NCBI GenBank assembly: GCA_033675265.1
Contig: JAUJYZ010001447.1
Location: 449,501 to 513,500, forward strand
Direction: 5' to 3'
Length of the DNA: 64,000 nt
From: Actinostola sp. cb2023
Taxonomy: Eukaryota; Cnidaria; Anthozoa; Actiniaria; Actinostolidae
Shown: piece after piece, positions 1 to 11,298 of the stretch
Numbering within the stretch: the stretch's first letter is position 1
Layout of the letters: each line of letters begins with the position of its first letter
Translations under genes and position numbers: made by a program
The notes under the pieces: generated by a model
What the model saw: only the letters and a program-made list of their open reading frames with translations
Database searches by the model: none
What the model was told of the DNA's origin: nothing

Positions 1-385
1 CTCTATGAATTATTGTGGTTATTTTGAAAACAAGATGACAAAACCAAGGGATGTCTCGTATTATTGATAAACCATGTTGTTAGAGCCTTCAGTGATTATC
101 TTAGCGGCCGGCACAGGGCGCATGTGCTGTAGAACCCAGTTGGCAATTTGAAGCCAAAGAAGAAGAATACGACAACCAATCTGCACCTGTTCCAGGCTAG
201 ATAGGAAAGCAAACCCATTCTCTGTTTGTCAACATGTCCCTTGCTTTTAAGAATAGGCGAGTACCCCCACCCCAGTTTGGGGTACAGAGACGGAGGAGCA
301 TGGGGCAGAGGGTACCCCAGGAAGTTTATATAGATCTTTTAAGTGGGACTATATTCATGTATCAATATTGACTGTCTTTCTACAG
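1..385. other. Flank or intron upstream of the SOD-repeat gene
   Basis: No coding exon is recognised here. The stretch ends in a pyrimidine-rich acceptor (tgtctttctacag) at 373-385 that leads into the first SOD-repeat exon. The in-frame open reading before 386 has no ATG at its beginning, so the true start and most of the signal peptide should lie on an exon left of the window. Positions 259-320 contain a repeat of 'taccccca/ccccag' type without an obvious gene. Confidence 0.5.
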
Positions 386-3300
386 GCTTTCTGTTCTTCA
401 TAGTGCCTGCAGTCACAAGCAAGACACTCATAGCAAGTATAAGCATGTCTAAGATTAATGGAACAGTGACCTTCAATCAAGCATCCCAATCAAGCCCCAC
501 CACCATTGATTTTAGACTTGATGGCATCACTGAAGAGCTGGCTGTACATATACACAGCTTGCCTATGATCTACCATGGGGGTGCAAGTACTAGCTGCAGT
601 AACGTCACTATTGGTGATGTGTATGACCCTACAAATTCAGCATCCGGTTCCTGTTCTACATCACAAAAGCAAAAATGTGCCATTGGTGATATTTCAGGCA
701 AATTTGGTAATATCAACCAGACTAGTTCTAAAAACAACTTCAACGATTCAAATTTGCCTTTAAGTGGAAAAAATGGAATCTATGGCAGAACCCTGGTGTT
801 TACGACAACATCTGGTGTTGCTAAGGCATGTGCTCTGGTGACAAGTGAAGATCTTGCTCTCACAGCTATTGCACGTTTCAAAGGGCCTATTGCAGGTACT
901 GTGTACTTTAGGCAACCAAAGGAATCTGCAGCGACACTCTTATATGCCAACTTGTTCTTTGTAAATGATGCCATGGCCAAAAGGGAGTTCTACTTGGAGA
1001 TTCATGCTAAACGTGTTAGTGGAAAATTCACTCCAGAGCAGTGCTCATCAGTAGGAGACCTTTATAATCCATTTGGAATCATGAACAGAGACAACTGCAA
1101 CAAGACAAATCATGTAGGCTGTCCAGTTGGTGATCTACTCAAAAAGCTTGGTCCTGTATATGTATCTAGTGCAACAGCAGGCCTTTCCACCACTCAGGTG
1201 GCCTACACTGATGTAAATTTGCCAGTTCTTGGTGCCAAATCCGTGATTGGTCTCTCGTTAGTTCTGTATGCTCGTGATAACCACATCAAACCCATAGCTT
1301 GCACAAACATTGCACAAGTCCTCAAGAGAACAGCTAAGGCAAGCTTTACTTCTGAAACCACTGATGGCGTTGCAGGGACTTTTGAGTTCTCCCAAGCCTC
1401 TCCCTTTGATCCAACTGAAGTTGAAATCGATATTTCAAACTTAAGAAGCAAAGCAGAGGGGTTTCATGTCCACGAGTACCCCAACCCAAGCTACAAAAAC
1501 ATCAAGACCAACACTGAGGCTTGTAGTAAAGCAGTTGCTGGGGATCATCTCAATCCTTATGGAATAGTAATTGATAATAGCCCTCCACAAGGAACCGGTA
1601 TGTCTAGATGTTGTATGTAGTTGTATGTGCATGCGCGTACCAATCCCTTGTTCTAAACTGTTCTGCTCACTTTTTCGTTCTGTTTACCCGCCTGTCTGTC
1701 TGAATGTTATACGTAGTTTTACTGTTAAACTGTTTGTCTGCCTGTCCGTCGTCCGCTCGGCGGTCTGTCTGTTATCCATAGTTCTACCTTTGTCTGTTTG
1801 TTAGACTGTCTGTCCGCCTGTCTGTCTGTCTGTTCGTTGGTCTGTCTGTTATCCGTAGTTTTACCTGCGTCTGTTTGTTAGACTGTTTTTTTTCGCCTGT
1901 CTGTCTGTTCGTCGGTCTGACTGTTATCCGTAGTTTTACCTGCGTCTGTTTGTTAGACTGTTTGTCCGCCTGTCTGTCTGTTCGTTGGTCTGACTGTTAT
2001 CCATAGTTCTACCTTTGTCTGTTTGTTAGACTGTTTGTCCGCCTGTCTGTCTGTCTGTTCGTTGGTCTGACTGTTATCCGTAGTTTTACCTGCGTCTGTT
2101 TGTTAGACTGTCTGTCCGCCTGTCTGTCTGTCTGTTCGTTGGTCTGTTTGTTATCCATAGTTCTACCTTTGTCTGTTTGTTAGACTGTTTGTCCGCCTGT
2201 CTGTCTGTCTGTTCGTTGGTCTGACTGTTATCCGTAGTTTTACCTGCGTCTGTTTGTTAGACTGTCTGTCCGCCTGTCTGTCTGTCTGTTCGTTGGTCTG
2301 ACTGTTATCCGTAGTTCTACCTTTGTCTGTTTGTTAGACTGTTTGTCCGCCTGTCTGTCTACCTTTGTCTGTTTGTTAGACTGTCTGTCCGCCTGTCTGT
2401 CCGTTCGTCGGTCTGACTGTTATCCGTAGTTCTACCTCTGTCTATCCGTCGGTATTTCTCAGTTGCTGTTTATCAGACCATACGATACTTCCGTCTTTAT
2501 ATGTTGTAGTTTTAGTGGCCTTTGTAATCCGTTTGTATTACTTAAAGTATGAATTGAATTTCAAGCATATTTCTATCAATGTAGGTACGTTTGATGAGTA
2601 CGAGATTGGCGATCTATCGGGTAAATATGGCTCGTTCCTAAACCAAGATAAACGTGACGGCAGCTACACTGACTTAAACCTGCCCTTGTTTGGAAAGAAC
2701 AGCATTATTGGCCGTTCAATCGTAATTCATTACCTAAAAAAGGACGGCAACAAGAGATGGGTTTGCAGAAACATTGAGCTGGCAATGTCATCAACAACAA
2801 AGATTGAATCACAAAGTCACTTTACAGGACCTGATATCAAAGGATATATAATGATGGTATATGCTATAATGATGATAACAACGCTTGCATTTCCACAGGC
2901 AACCAGAGCTCTTATTTAGTGGTTTTTGGTAATTTGTTTAAATTGCTTAAAAGAGTGAGAATTTGATTGAAATAAACATTCAATCAAATTCTCACTCTTT
3001 TAAGCAATTTAAAAAAATTACCAAAAACCACTAAATAAGAGCTTGGGTTGCCTGTGGCATTTCTTACCTTCTTTTTGCGATAATGTTCCGTTCTGTCGTC
3101 GCGCTTGCTTTACCCACTTGTTTGTTGCTTGCTTCTTTTCTTTCAGTTTTTTATTTCTTCCTTCAATTGATTCGTTTCTTTCCTTCACTCGTTTCTTTTC
3201 TTCATTCCTTTCCTTCATTCGTTTCTTTCCTTCATTCCTTTCTTTCCTTCATTCCTTTCTTTCCTTCATTCCTTTCTTTCTTTCATTCTTTCTTTCATTC

Positions 3301-6300
3301 ATTCTTTCATTCTTTCATTCATTCATTCTTTCATTCATTCATTTTCTCTTTCTTTTTTCTCTCTCTGTTTCTTTCTCTTTCTTTCTCTATTTCATTCTTC
3401 CTTTAATTTCTATCAATCATCTTTTTCCTCTAAGTACAGTACCATTTGACCTTTGTTACGATTTTATTCCAGACTCAGTACAAAACCACAAACCAAAAGG
3501 CAGCCCCATTTGACACTGCGATCTACCTTGATTTAGTCCACCGTAACAGTAAAACACAGGTAGGTAATGGACGTCGCGTTCTTTGCAATATATACCGACA
3601 AGGATGAATCGACTGATTATGCAGGGTTCATATTTAACTTGCTAATATCCTTTCACCCCGAATTCACTTACGCATTGCCTCGCATTACCAGCAACGTTGC
3701 ACGTATTTATGTGTCTGTACCTTAACTAATTAGGTCAGATTCAGGCGTCGAATTTTGTATGTTCTATCACAGGCAGCCCAACCATTGCTTCTGAGGCTAC
3801 AGGCTACTTATACTAATTATTTGCATGCGCGCGTCTTTTTTTTTGATGGGTTTCCTGTGGTAGAGCGCGCGCAATACATATGGGCTACCTGTGCACGACG
3901 ACGTGTCGACCCGCTGGGACGCGCCCACAGAAATGCAGTATTGTGGTTCCATATGCATTCTAAGCAATGGAGAATTAGGCAGTCTTGTTTGATCTGATTA
4001 AAATCGGCTCATGTATACATGTATAGGTCGACGTATGAATCGTGCCTAATGCCTTATTAATAAGTTATTTGAGTGAATTAAGCCGTAAACCATTTCAAAG
4101 CAGAGGGGCACGTACGGCCGTCGAAAGACAGATCCCTTTTGAAGGTAGACGTTTGATTGTTTATTTATGTATGTATCATGCATTCATGTTTCAGTCTCTA
4201 AACCATAACTGGCATGTACACGAGAAACCCGTAGGGAACGACATGGAGGCTTCTGACAGGTGCCAAAGTCCTGGGCCACACTATAACCCCTACATGGTCT
4301 ACGTTTTGGTATGTTTACAGCTGTTTCAATAAGCGTTGTCTTTTTTAAGCACTCAAGCATACACGAAAGGGATCATGGGTAATATTGAATGTTTTGTAAT
4401 AAATAAAAGGCTTTAAAAGTCTTAACAAGTGTTCAAAACGTTTTCGACCATTGGGTCATCTTCACTGAAGATGACCCCATCATTCACTGAAGATGACCCA
4501 ATGGTCGAAAACGTTTTGAACACTTGTTAAAACTTTTAAAGCCTTTTATTTATTACAAATTTACAGCAATCACATTATGTACATTGAATGTTTTGTTACA
4601 CTCATACACATACATGTGTGATAACACTGATGCATGGGGAGCCAGTTTCGCTCACCAACTGAATGAGTCCAAGAAAAGCTACATAATCCTGATGTTCTTC
4701 AAACGGATCATTTGTGATGTATGACAATGTTGGCCAATGTCGGGGCAGAATGAAATGAGCAAAACCCTACAGGACAATAACAAAGCGGGAATTCTAGGGA
4801 CGATTAGTTTCCCTCGCAGCCGTGTTTAGTGTCGTCGCGCAAACACGGCTGCAAGGGAGACTAAACACGGCTGCAAGGGAGACTAAACACGGCTGCAAGG
4901 GAGACTAAACACGGCTGCAAGGGAGACTAAACACGGCTGCAAGGGAGACTAAACACGGCTGCGAGGGAGACTAAACACGGCTGCGAGGGAGACTAAACAC
5001 GGCTGCAAGGGAGACTAAACACGGCTGCAAGGGAGACTAAACACGGCTGCAAGGGAGACTAAACACGGCTGCAAGGGAGACTAAACACGGCTGCAAGGGA
5101 GACTAAACACGGCTGCGAGGGAGACTAAACACGGCTGCGAGGGAGACTAAACACGGCTGCAAGGGAGACTAAACACGGCTGCAAGGGAGACTAAACACGG
5201 CTGCAAGGGAGACTAAACACGGTTGCGAGGGAGACTAAACACGGCTGCAAGGGAGACTAAACACGGCTGCAAGGGAGACTAAACACGGCTGCAAGGGAGA
5301 CTAAACACGGTTGCGAGGGGAGAGGGAGACTAAACACGGCTGCAAGGGAGACTAAACACGGCTGCGAGGGAGACTAAACACGGCTGCAAGGGAGACTAAA
5401 TACGGCTGCAAGGGAGACTAAACACGGCTGCAAGGGAGACTAAACACGGCTGCGAGGGAGACTAAACACGGCTGCAAGGGAGACTAAACACGGTTGCGAG
5501 GGAGACTAAACACGGCTGCAAGGGGGACTAAACACGGCTGCAAGGGAGACTAAACACGGCTGCGAGGGAGACTAAACACGGCTGCGAGGGAGACTAAACA
5601 CGGTTGCGAGGGAGACTAAACACGGCTGCAAGGGGGACTAAACACGGCTGCAAGGGAGACTAAACACGGCTGCAAGGGAGACTAAACACGGCTGCGAGGG
5701 AGACTAAACACGGCTGCAAGGGAGACTAAACACGGCTGCGAGGGAGACTAAACACGGCTGCAAGGGAGACTAAACACGGCTGCAAGGGAGACTAAACACG
5801 GCTGCGAGGGAGACTAAACACGGCTGCGAGGGAGACTAAACACGGCTGCAAGGGAGACTAAACACGGTTGCGAGGGAGACTAAACACGGCTGCAAGGGAG
5901 ACTAAACACGGCTGCAAGGGAGACTAAACACGGCTGCAAGGGGGACTAAACACGGCTGCAAGGGAGACTAAACACGGCTGCGAGGGAGACTAAACACGGC
6001 TGCAAGGGAGACTAAACACGGCTGCAAGGGAGACTAAACACGGCTGCAAGGGGGACTAAACACGGCTGCAAGGGAGACTAAACACGGCTGCGAGGGAGAC
6101 TAAACACGGCTGCGAGGGAGACTAAACACGGCTGCAAGGGGGACTAAACACGGCTGCAAGGGAGACTAAACACGGCTGCAAGGGAGACTAAACACGGCTG
6201 CAAGGGAGACTAAACACGGCTGCAAGGGAGACTAAACACGGCTGCGAGGGAGACTAAACACGGCTGCGAGGGAGACTAAACACGGCTGCAAGGGGGACTA

Positions 6301-9130
6301 AACACGGCTGCAAGGGAGACTAAACACGGCTGCGAGGGAGACTAAACACGGCTGCGAGGGAGACTAAACACGGCTGCAAGGGAGACTAAACACGGCTGCA
6401 AGGGAGACTAAACACGGCTGCAAGGGAGACTAAACACGGTTGCGAGGGAGACTAAACACGGCTGCGAGGGAGACTAAGGGGCGATGAGCTACCAACTAAT
6501 TTATATAAAAGAGCTCGCAGAAATGGAAACGTTGTAGTTATTTTAGTCATACCCAGTCACCAAACAGTTGAATAACAGGCCCTTAACTAACATGGGATGT
6601 TGGATTTCAGGGTAACTATTCCTCTACCTGCACACCTGACAACCCTCTACGCTGTGAACTCGGGGATTCTTCGGGGAAAACTGCAAAATACAGCCTTGGT
6701 TCTGGGCCGCGATTTTATACTGACATTGACACTCCTCTGTCTGGTGAATCTTCAGGTAATTGCAGGTTTCATAACTATCTAACTATACACTCGATTGCAG
6801 AAACGTTGTAGGCATTTATACAAATATATATACGTACAAATATCTAATGAGATAAGATGCTAAAATACAACTGTTTAAGGTGGTTCCCGCATAATGAATG
6901 ACCGGTTTGCCGTATTTTTTAACTCGCTCGCTCCGCGTCAATATTGCTTGGATTTTATTGTGCTTAACACAAATACTAATTCAACCATTCTGCTTTTGGA
7001 CGGTTTATTCAAAATTATCATTGTAAGCCGCGTTTGTGAATGCCAGCTGATATTCAAACGACACTATTTTCACTAAAACTGCTGCCAAACGGTTTTCCCT
7101 CGTACGATTTTTTTTTAACTTCGTGAACGACCTTTTAAGGTCCCTAGTAATGTTCTGACGAGGTAAGAAGGAAATTGATCGAGCCGAAATCACCAGTTCA
7201 TATTTTTATTGTCAATATTTGGACCTATCGGTAGAACATCTCTATGGACCTAAAAGGTCGTTCACGAAGGTTAAAAAAAATCGTACGAGGGAAAACCGTT
7301 TGGCAGCAGTTTTAGTGAAAATAGTGTCGTTTGAATATCAGCTGGCATTCACAAACGCAGCTTACAATGATAATTTTGAATAAACCTTCCAAAAACAGAA
7401 TAGTTGAATTAGTATTTGTGTTAAGCATAATAAAATCCAAGCAATATTGACGCGGAGCGAGCGAGTTAAAAAATACGGCAAACAGGTCATTCATTATGCT
7501 GGAACCACCTTAAGCACAAAATAGTGCTGAAAATTATTGTTTTAGCCTTGCTGGGTGCGATACTAATCTAAAATTGATGTTTCAGATATATTAGAAGAAA
7601 ATAAGCGATGTTTCATGTCATTAGATATCTTGAATCTCATTAGGTACTGTATTTGTATAAATGTATACTACAACGTTTCTGCAAACGAGTGTATATGCAT
7701 TTATTTATTTATATTCATTGAACCAGTCAGTCAGACTGTGGATCGGTCAGTTAGTCGGTCAGTCAGTCAGTCAGTCGATCAGTCAGTCGATCAGTCAGTC
7801 AGTCGATCAGTCAGTCAGTCGATCAGTCAGTCGATCAGTCAGTCAGTCGATCAGTCAATCCGTCAGTCAGTCAGTCGATCAGTCAGTCAGTCAATCAATC
7901 AGTCAATCAGTCAGTCAGTCAGTCAGTCGATCAGTCAGTCGATCAGTCAGTCAGTCAGTCAGTCGATATGTCAGTCAGTCAGTCGGTCAGTCAATCCGTC
8001 AGTCAGTCAGTCAGTCAGTCAGTCAGTCAGTCAGTCGATCAGTCAATCCGCCAGTCAATCAGTCGATCAGTCAATCCGTCAGTCAATCCGTCAATCCGTC
8101 AGTCAGTCGATCAGTCAATCCGTCAGTCAGTCAGTCGATCAGTCAATCCGTCAGTCAGTCAGTCGATCAGTCAGTCGGTCAATTCGTCAGTCAGTCAGTC
8201 GATCAGTCAGTCCTGAGTCAGTCAGTCAGTCGATCAGTCAATCCGTCAGTCGATCAGTCAGTCGATCAGTCAGTCGTTCATGAAGTCTGTCAGTAAATTT
8301 GTCAGTCAGTCAGTCGATCAGTCAGTCGATCAGTCAGTCAGTCAGTCAGTCCATCAGTCAGTCAGTCAGTCGATCAGTCAGTCAGTCAGTCGGTCAGTCA
8401 ATCCGTCAGTCAGTCAGTCAGTCAGTCAGTCGATCAGTCAATCCGCCAGTCAATCAGTCGATCAGTCAATCCGTCAGTCAATCCGTCAATCCGTCAGTCA
8501 GTCGATCAGTCAATCCGTCAGTCAGTCAGTCGATCCGTCAGTCAGTCAGTCGATCAGTCAGTCAGTCAATTCGTCAGTCAGTCAGTCGATCAGTCAGTCC
8601 TGAGTCAGTCAGTCAGTCGATCAGTCAATCCGTCAGTCGAATAGTCAGTCGTTCATGAAGTCTGTCAGTAAATTTGTCAGTCAGTCAGTCGATCAGTCAG
8701 TCGATCAGTCAGTCGATCAGTCGATCAGTCAGTCGATCAGTCAGTCATTCATGAAGTCTGTCAGTAAATTTGTCAGTCAGTCAGTCAGTCGATCAGTCAG
8801 TCGATCAGTCAGTCGTTCATGAAGTCTGTCAGTAAATTTGTCAGTCAGTCAGTCAGTCGATCAGTCAGTCGATCAGTCAGTCGTTCATGAAGTCTGTCAG
8901 TAAATTTGTCAGTCAGTCAGTTCACACCTTTGTTGATCTATTGTTCTTCATTCTAACCAGTTATGGGAAGGAGCTTTGTCGTGCATGTAAAGGACGCTGG
9001 TGCTCCACGACAAGGGTGCGCGGACATCAAACCCTATCCAAGTCCAGAACCACCCTCACACGCAAGTCACGTGACCACGGTCATGTCACATATTTTGGCT
9101 GCAATAATCTTCCTTCACTTAATAATATAA
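386..9130 (+). CDS. Secreted/anchored protein with four Cu/Zn-SOD-like domains (5' end missing)
   Basis: Exons by homology and phase: 386-1597, 2585-2856, 3473-3559, 4195-4308, 6611-6755, 8961-9130; all junctions are GT-AG and all phases close, giving about 665 residues plus the missing start. Four SOD-like domains follow one another. Each keeps the Cys pair that forms the SOD disulfide. Copper ligands are intact in domain 3 (GFHVHEY at 1459-1479, GDHLNPYG near 1541, final His at 2728) and domain 4 (WHVHEK at 4210-4227, GPHYNPY, VVH at 8978-8986). Domain 1 keeps HIH but has lost the final His; domain 2 has EIH and also lacks the final His. The zinc ligands equivalent to His71 and His80 of SOD1 are absent, although the GD(L/S)SGK aspartate persists. 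This matches copper-only SOD-repeat proteins by family logic. The tail ends in a short hydrophobic stretch (ILAAIIFLHLII), suggesting a GPI signal or anchor. Several NxS/T sites fit an extracellular location. Exon boundaries are inferred, not tested by transcripts. Confidence 0.82.
1660..2440. repeat. Minisatellite, unit about 76 bp
   Basis: Tandem copies of a pyrimidine/TG-rich unit containing ctgtttgttagactgt, gtccgcctgtctgtctg and gttatccgtagtt fill most of the intron after SOD exon 1. About nine copies are visible, diverging mostly at the number of internal tctg steps. No coding potential is claimed; open frames here are by-products of the repeat. Confidence 0.85.
2893..3057. mobile_element. 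Hairpin MITE-like inverted repeat
   Basis: Two nearly perfect arms (ccacaggcaacc..agagctcttatttagtgg and its reverse complement) of about 77 bp flank a loop of roughly 10 bases. The element lies in the intron directly after SOD exon 2585-2856, starting 36 bases beyond the donor. No transposase. Confidence 0.75.
3120..3410. repeat. Pyrimidine-rich microsatellite (CTTT/CATT steps)
   Basis: Degenerate runs of tttcttt, ccttcatt and tcattcat. It lies just upstream of the SOD exon at 3473 and gives a very long pyrimidine tract ahead of the acceptor at 3471-3472. Confidence 0.85.
3768..3893. mobile_element. Short inverted-repeat element, family J copy 1
   Basis: Termini cacaggcagccca and tgggctacctgtg are imperfect 13-base inverted repeats. 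A second copy sits at 23891-24033 with the same internal gcgcgtctttttt and tttcctgtggtagag segments, so this is a dispersed family rather than chance. Confidence 0.65.
4393..4559. mobile_element. Hairpin MITE-like inverted repeat
   Basis: Arms beginning tttgtaataaataaaaggc and containing caagtgttcaaaacgttttcg pair with the opposite arm. The centre holds two direct copies of cactgaagatgacc. It lies in the intron after SOD exon 4195-4308. Confidence 0.75.
4840..6478. repeat. 22-bp satellite array, about 74 copies
   Basis: Unit actaaacacggctgcaaggg plus ag, with mainly a/g (caaggg vs cgaggg), c/t (ggctgc vs ggttgc) and ggg/gag variants scattered through the array. Just before it (4805-4840) is one copy in inverted orientation (ccctcgcagccgtgttta). 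It fills the intron between SOD exons 4195-4308 and 6611-6755 and ends about 130 bases before the latter. Confidence 0.95.
6879..7509. mobile_element. Foldback element with TTAA target duplication
   Basis: Starts GGTGGTTCC and ends GGAACCACC; both ends abut TTAA (6875-6878 and 7510-7513). The two arms are each about 265 bp (6879-7146 and 7245-7509) with a loop of about 100 bp, so nearly the entire element is self-complementary. No transposase frame; open frames on either strand are mirror images. The TTAA duplication is the hallmark of piggyBac-type transposition. Confidence 0.8.
7727..8930. repeat. CAGT/CGAT tetranucleotide-based array with higher-order unit
   Basis: About 1.2 kb of cagtcagt and cgatcagt steps. 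A longer unit with gttcatgaagtctgtcagtaaatttg recurs near 8277, 8652, 8748, 8816 and 8884, so the array has evolved by higher-order amplification. It ends 30 bases before the last SOD exon at 8961. Confidence 0.95.
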
Positions 9131-9773
9131 ACTAATACAATCAAGTGATCCACCCAATCCTTCCACTGCGCCTATTCTCACCTATACTCTCACCATTAGA
9201 TAGTCTGTTTTGCTATGCATTGTCTCGCTATATGAAACAAAAACGAATAGATGTTGGAAGTTCGAATTTCCAATAAATTCCGAGCAGATTTTCATACTTT
9301 TAGATATTACCAATGTCATGGATTCTGCAATGCTTTTTTTTCTAAGAACGTAATTTATGTCTCCATTTTCGGACCACACGAGGGGACATATAACGCAGGG
9401 ACACGTCGTGGGAACATCATACACGAGGTGCACACAAGTACGCCTTATATCAGTTCTGTTCCTGCGTCAATTTGTTCCAGGGACATGACCCGATTATACT
9501 TCCCCGCTATACGTTCCCCCGAGTGAGGTGCGGGATTGCGGGATAATTATGCAAGTTAAGTTAATTTATTAGAAAACAACGAACGAAGTTGTGTCAATTT
9601 CCTTAATTTGCATAATCTTTCTTTAATCTTTAATCTTTAATTAGTTTAATTGCCAATCCAGAGTTGGATCATGATTTCAGTGTCCGCAGGGGAACGCGTG
9701 GAGAATGAGTGATCGTAAATAAGAGAGTAGAGGGAGGATAGTGGAAGGAGGTTTATCACTGGGATTCAGTGAT
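9131..9773. other. 3' flank of the SOD-repeat gene
   Basis: No gene recognised. No strong AATAAA was found directly after the stop; the sequence is rich in aataata. The segment 9370-9525 (ggggacatataacgcagggacacgtcgtggg) looks like part of a dispersed repeat. Open frames here are not supported. Confidence 0.4.
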
Positions 9774-10155
9774 GGTGTTACACCGACAGAGCGGAAAAAC
9801 TGCAAAGCTGCTGTTTTCATACAGTTTCCATTAACTGGCAATGATACATCAAAAACTGCAATTGATACATTTGTGCAACCATTACTCAAAACTTGTGACA
9901 AAATCTTATCAAGTTACAGTAAAGCTTCTCGGAGATATTTACGAAAACGATGGTTTTTCTGCTGATCAAAATGCCACCTCTCCCAAAGTACAAGGCCTTA
10001 TATCTCTGAGACACATTCACCGAATTTTGGTGGCATTTGATATTTTGTTATTTGAGCATAAAAGGGCTTGTATACAAAATATTGAGCTTAACGACCTATA
10101 TGTGTCCTTATTAGAAGAGGCTATAAAACGTTTTTCCGCTCTGTTTGTTACACCA
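9774..10155. mobile_element. Inverted-repeat element of about 380 bp
   Basis: The segment acagagcggaaaaac near 9787 is inverted as gtttttccgctctgt near 10128, with partly matching outer bases (ggtgttacacc / gttacaccag). The interior has two open frames without recognisable homology; no transposase. Confidence 0.5.
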
Positions 10156-10504
10156 GTTTAATTCATCAAATAATGTTTGTTTCATAATGCACATGCCTAT
10201 TGGCATAATTTTTGTCGGCTTGAATCGCGTGTGTCTGGGAGAACGGTTGATAATAAAAACCAAGAGATTTCACATGTATGGATGGAAAGGTTCTTGAATT
10301 TATGAATGTTTGAGACTTCCGTTACCCAGATTTCCCTTTGATTCCAACTCCGACAACGATTATACAATTAGGTAGAATTATATGTACGTTCGACGTACGA
10401 ATTCCATAATTAATCATAGCACTTTGTATAACACTATTAAATAATGCATCGTCTTGTTATAGCCTGGTTTTCACTAGCGACGCAAGCATTGGCGCAAGCA
10501 ATAG

Positions 10505-10666
10505 TTGGTTTGGGGGATATACTGGTAGACTAGTACTGGTAATTTGGGGGATATACTGGTAGACTAGTACTGGTTTGGGGGATATACTGGTAGACTAGTA
10601 CTGGTTTGGGGGATATACTGGTAGACTAGTACTGCATGGTTTGGGGGATATACTGGTAAACTAGTA
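10505..10666. repeat. Tandem repeat, unit about 31-36 bp, five copies
   Basis: Unit tttgggggatatactggtag plus actagtactgg. A poly-C run of about 23 bases follows at 10704-10726. No gene. Confidence 0.85.
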
Positions 10667-10868
10667 TACGATCAGACAACAGCTTATTGTGACAAACTTT
10701 TTTCCCCCCCCCCCCCCCCCCCCCCCGTCTCCGCGGTCCCTACAACGGGGAGTGTTTTCGTGATGATGATGACTTTTGATGTTTGACTATATTTTATTTT
10801 ATTGATAAGCCTTGCCCTAGGGAAGGGTTTCCTCACAGTCGCGAGGCTCCTGATGTATGTTTACAATG

Positions 10869-11298
10869 GCGTAATTCGAGTTCGTTTGCCGACAACGTTT
10901 TTGAATCGGCTGTATTTGTCACTATCGTTAAGAATGCATTGCGGTCAAAAGCTCTGCATCGTTGATAACTGTAACCACCGTAGTAATATTACCCATGCTC
11001 CCTTTCGGTCGATTGGCGTAAATCGAGTTCTTTTGCCGACAACGTTTTTGAATCGGCTGTATTTGTCACTCGCTAGGAATGTATTCCGGCCAAAAGCTCT
11101 GCATTGTTGATAACTGTAACCACCGTAGTAATATTACCCATGCTCCCTTTCGGTCGATTGGCGTAATTCGAGTTCTTTTGCCGACAACGTTTTTGAATCG
11201 GCTGTATTTGTCACTATCGTTAGGAATGCATTTCGGCCAAAAGCTCTGTTTCATCGTTACGAGCTCGTTGATAATAGTAGTAACCACAGTAGTAAGAC
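10869..11298. repeat. Three tandem copies (about 146 bp) of the KCNMB-like 3' end
   Basis: Copies start near 10869, 11016 and 11161 with cgtaattcgagttcttttgc and share gacaacgtttttgaatcgg and ccaaaagctctg. The copy at 11161-11298 contains the real last codons of the minus-strand KCNMB-like gene (11220-11298). The other two are degenerate copies of the same coding end plus 3' UTR, with indels that break the frame. Confidence 0.75.

Noticed and set aside
4840..6478. Regular short repeats that could suggest a CRISPR array
   Set aside because: The units are directly adjacent with no unique spacers, and the DNA is animal nuclear sequence with intron-containing genes.
7581..7641. Possible extra SOD exon (after gatgtttcag, ending before gtactg)
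   Set aside because: Exon 6611-6755 joins in phase directly to 8961, giving the conserved MGRSFVVH strand; the extra piece would interrupt it and resembles no SOD strand.
7615..8658. Long frames rich in Ser-Gln-Ser-Val
   Set aside because: They are translations of the CAGT array in several frames at once and lie within an intron of the SOD-repeat gene.
9251..9526. 91-residue frame downstream of the SOD gene
   Set aside because: It covers a gggacatataacgc-type repeat fragment and has no recognisable domain.
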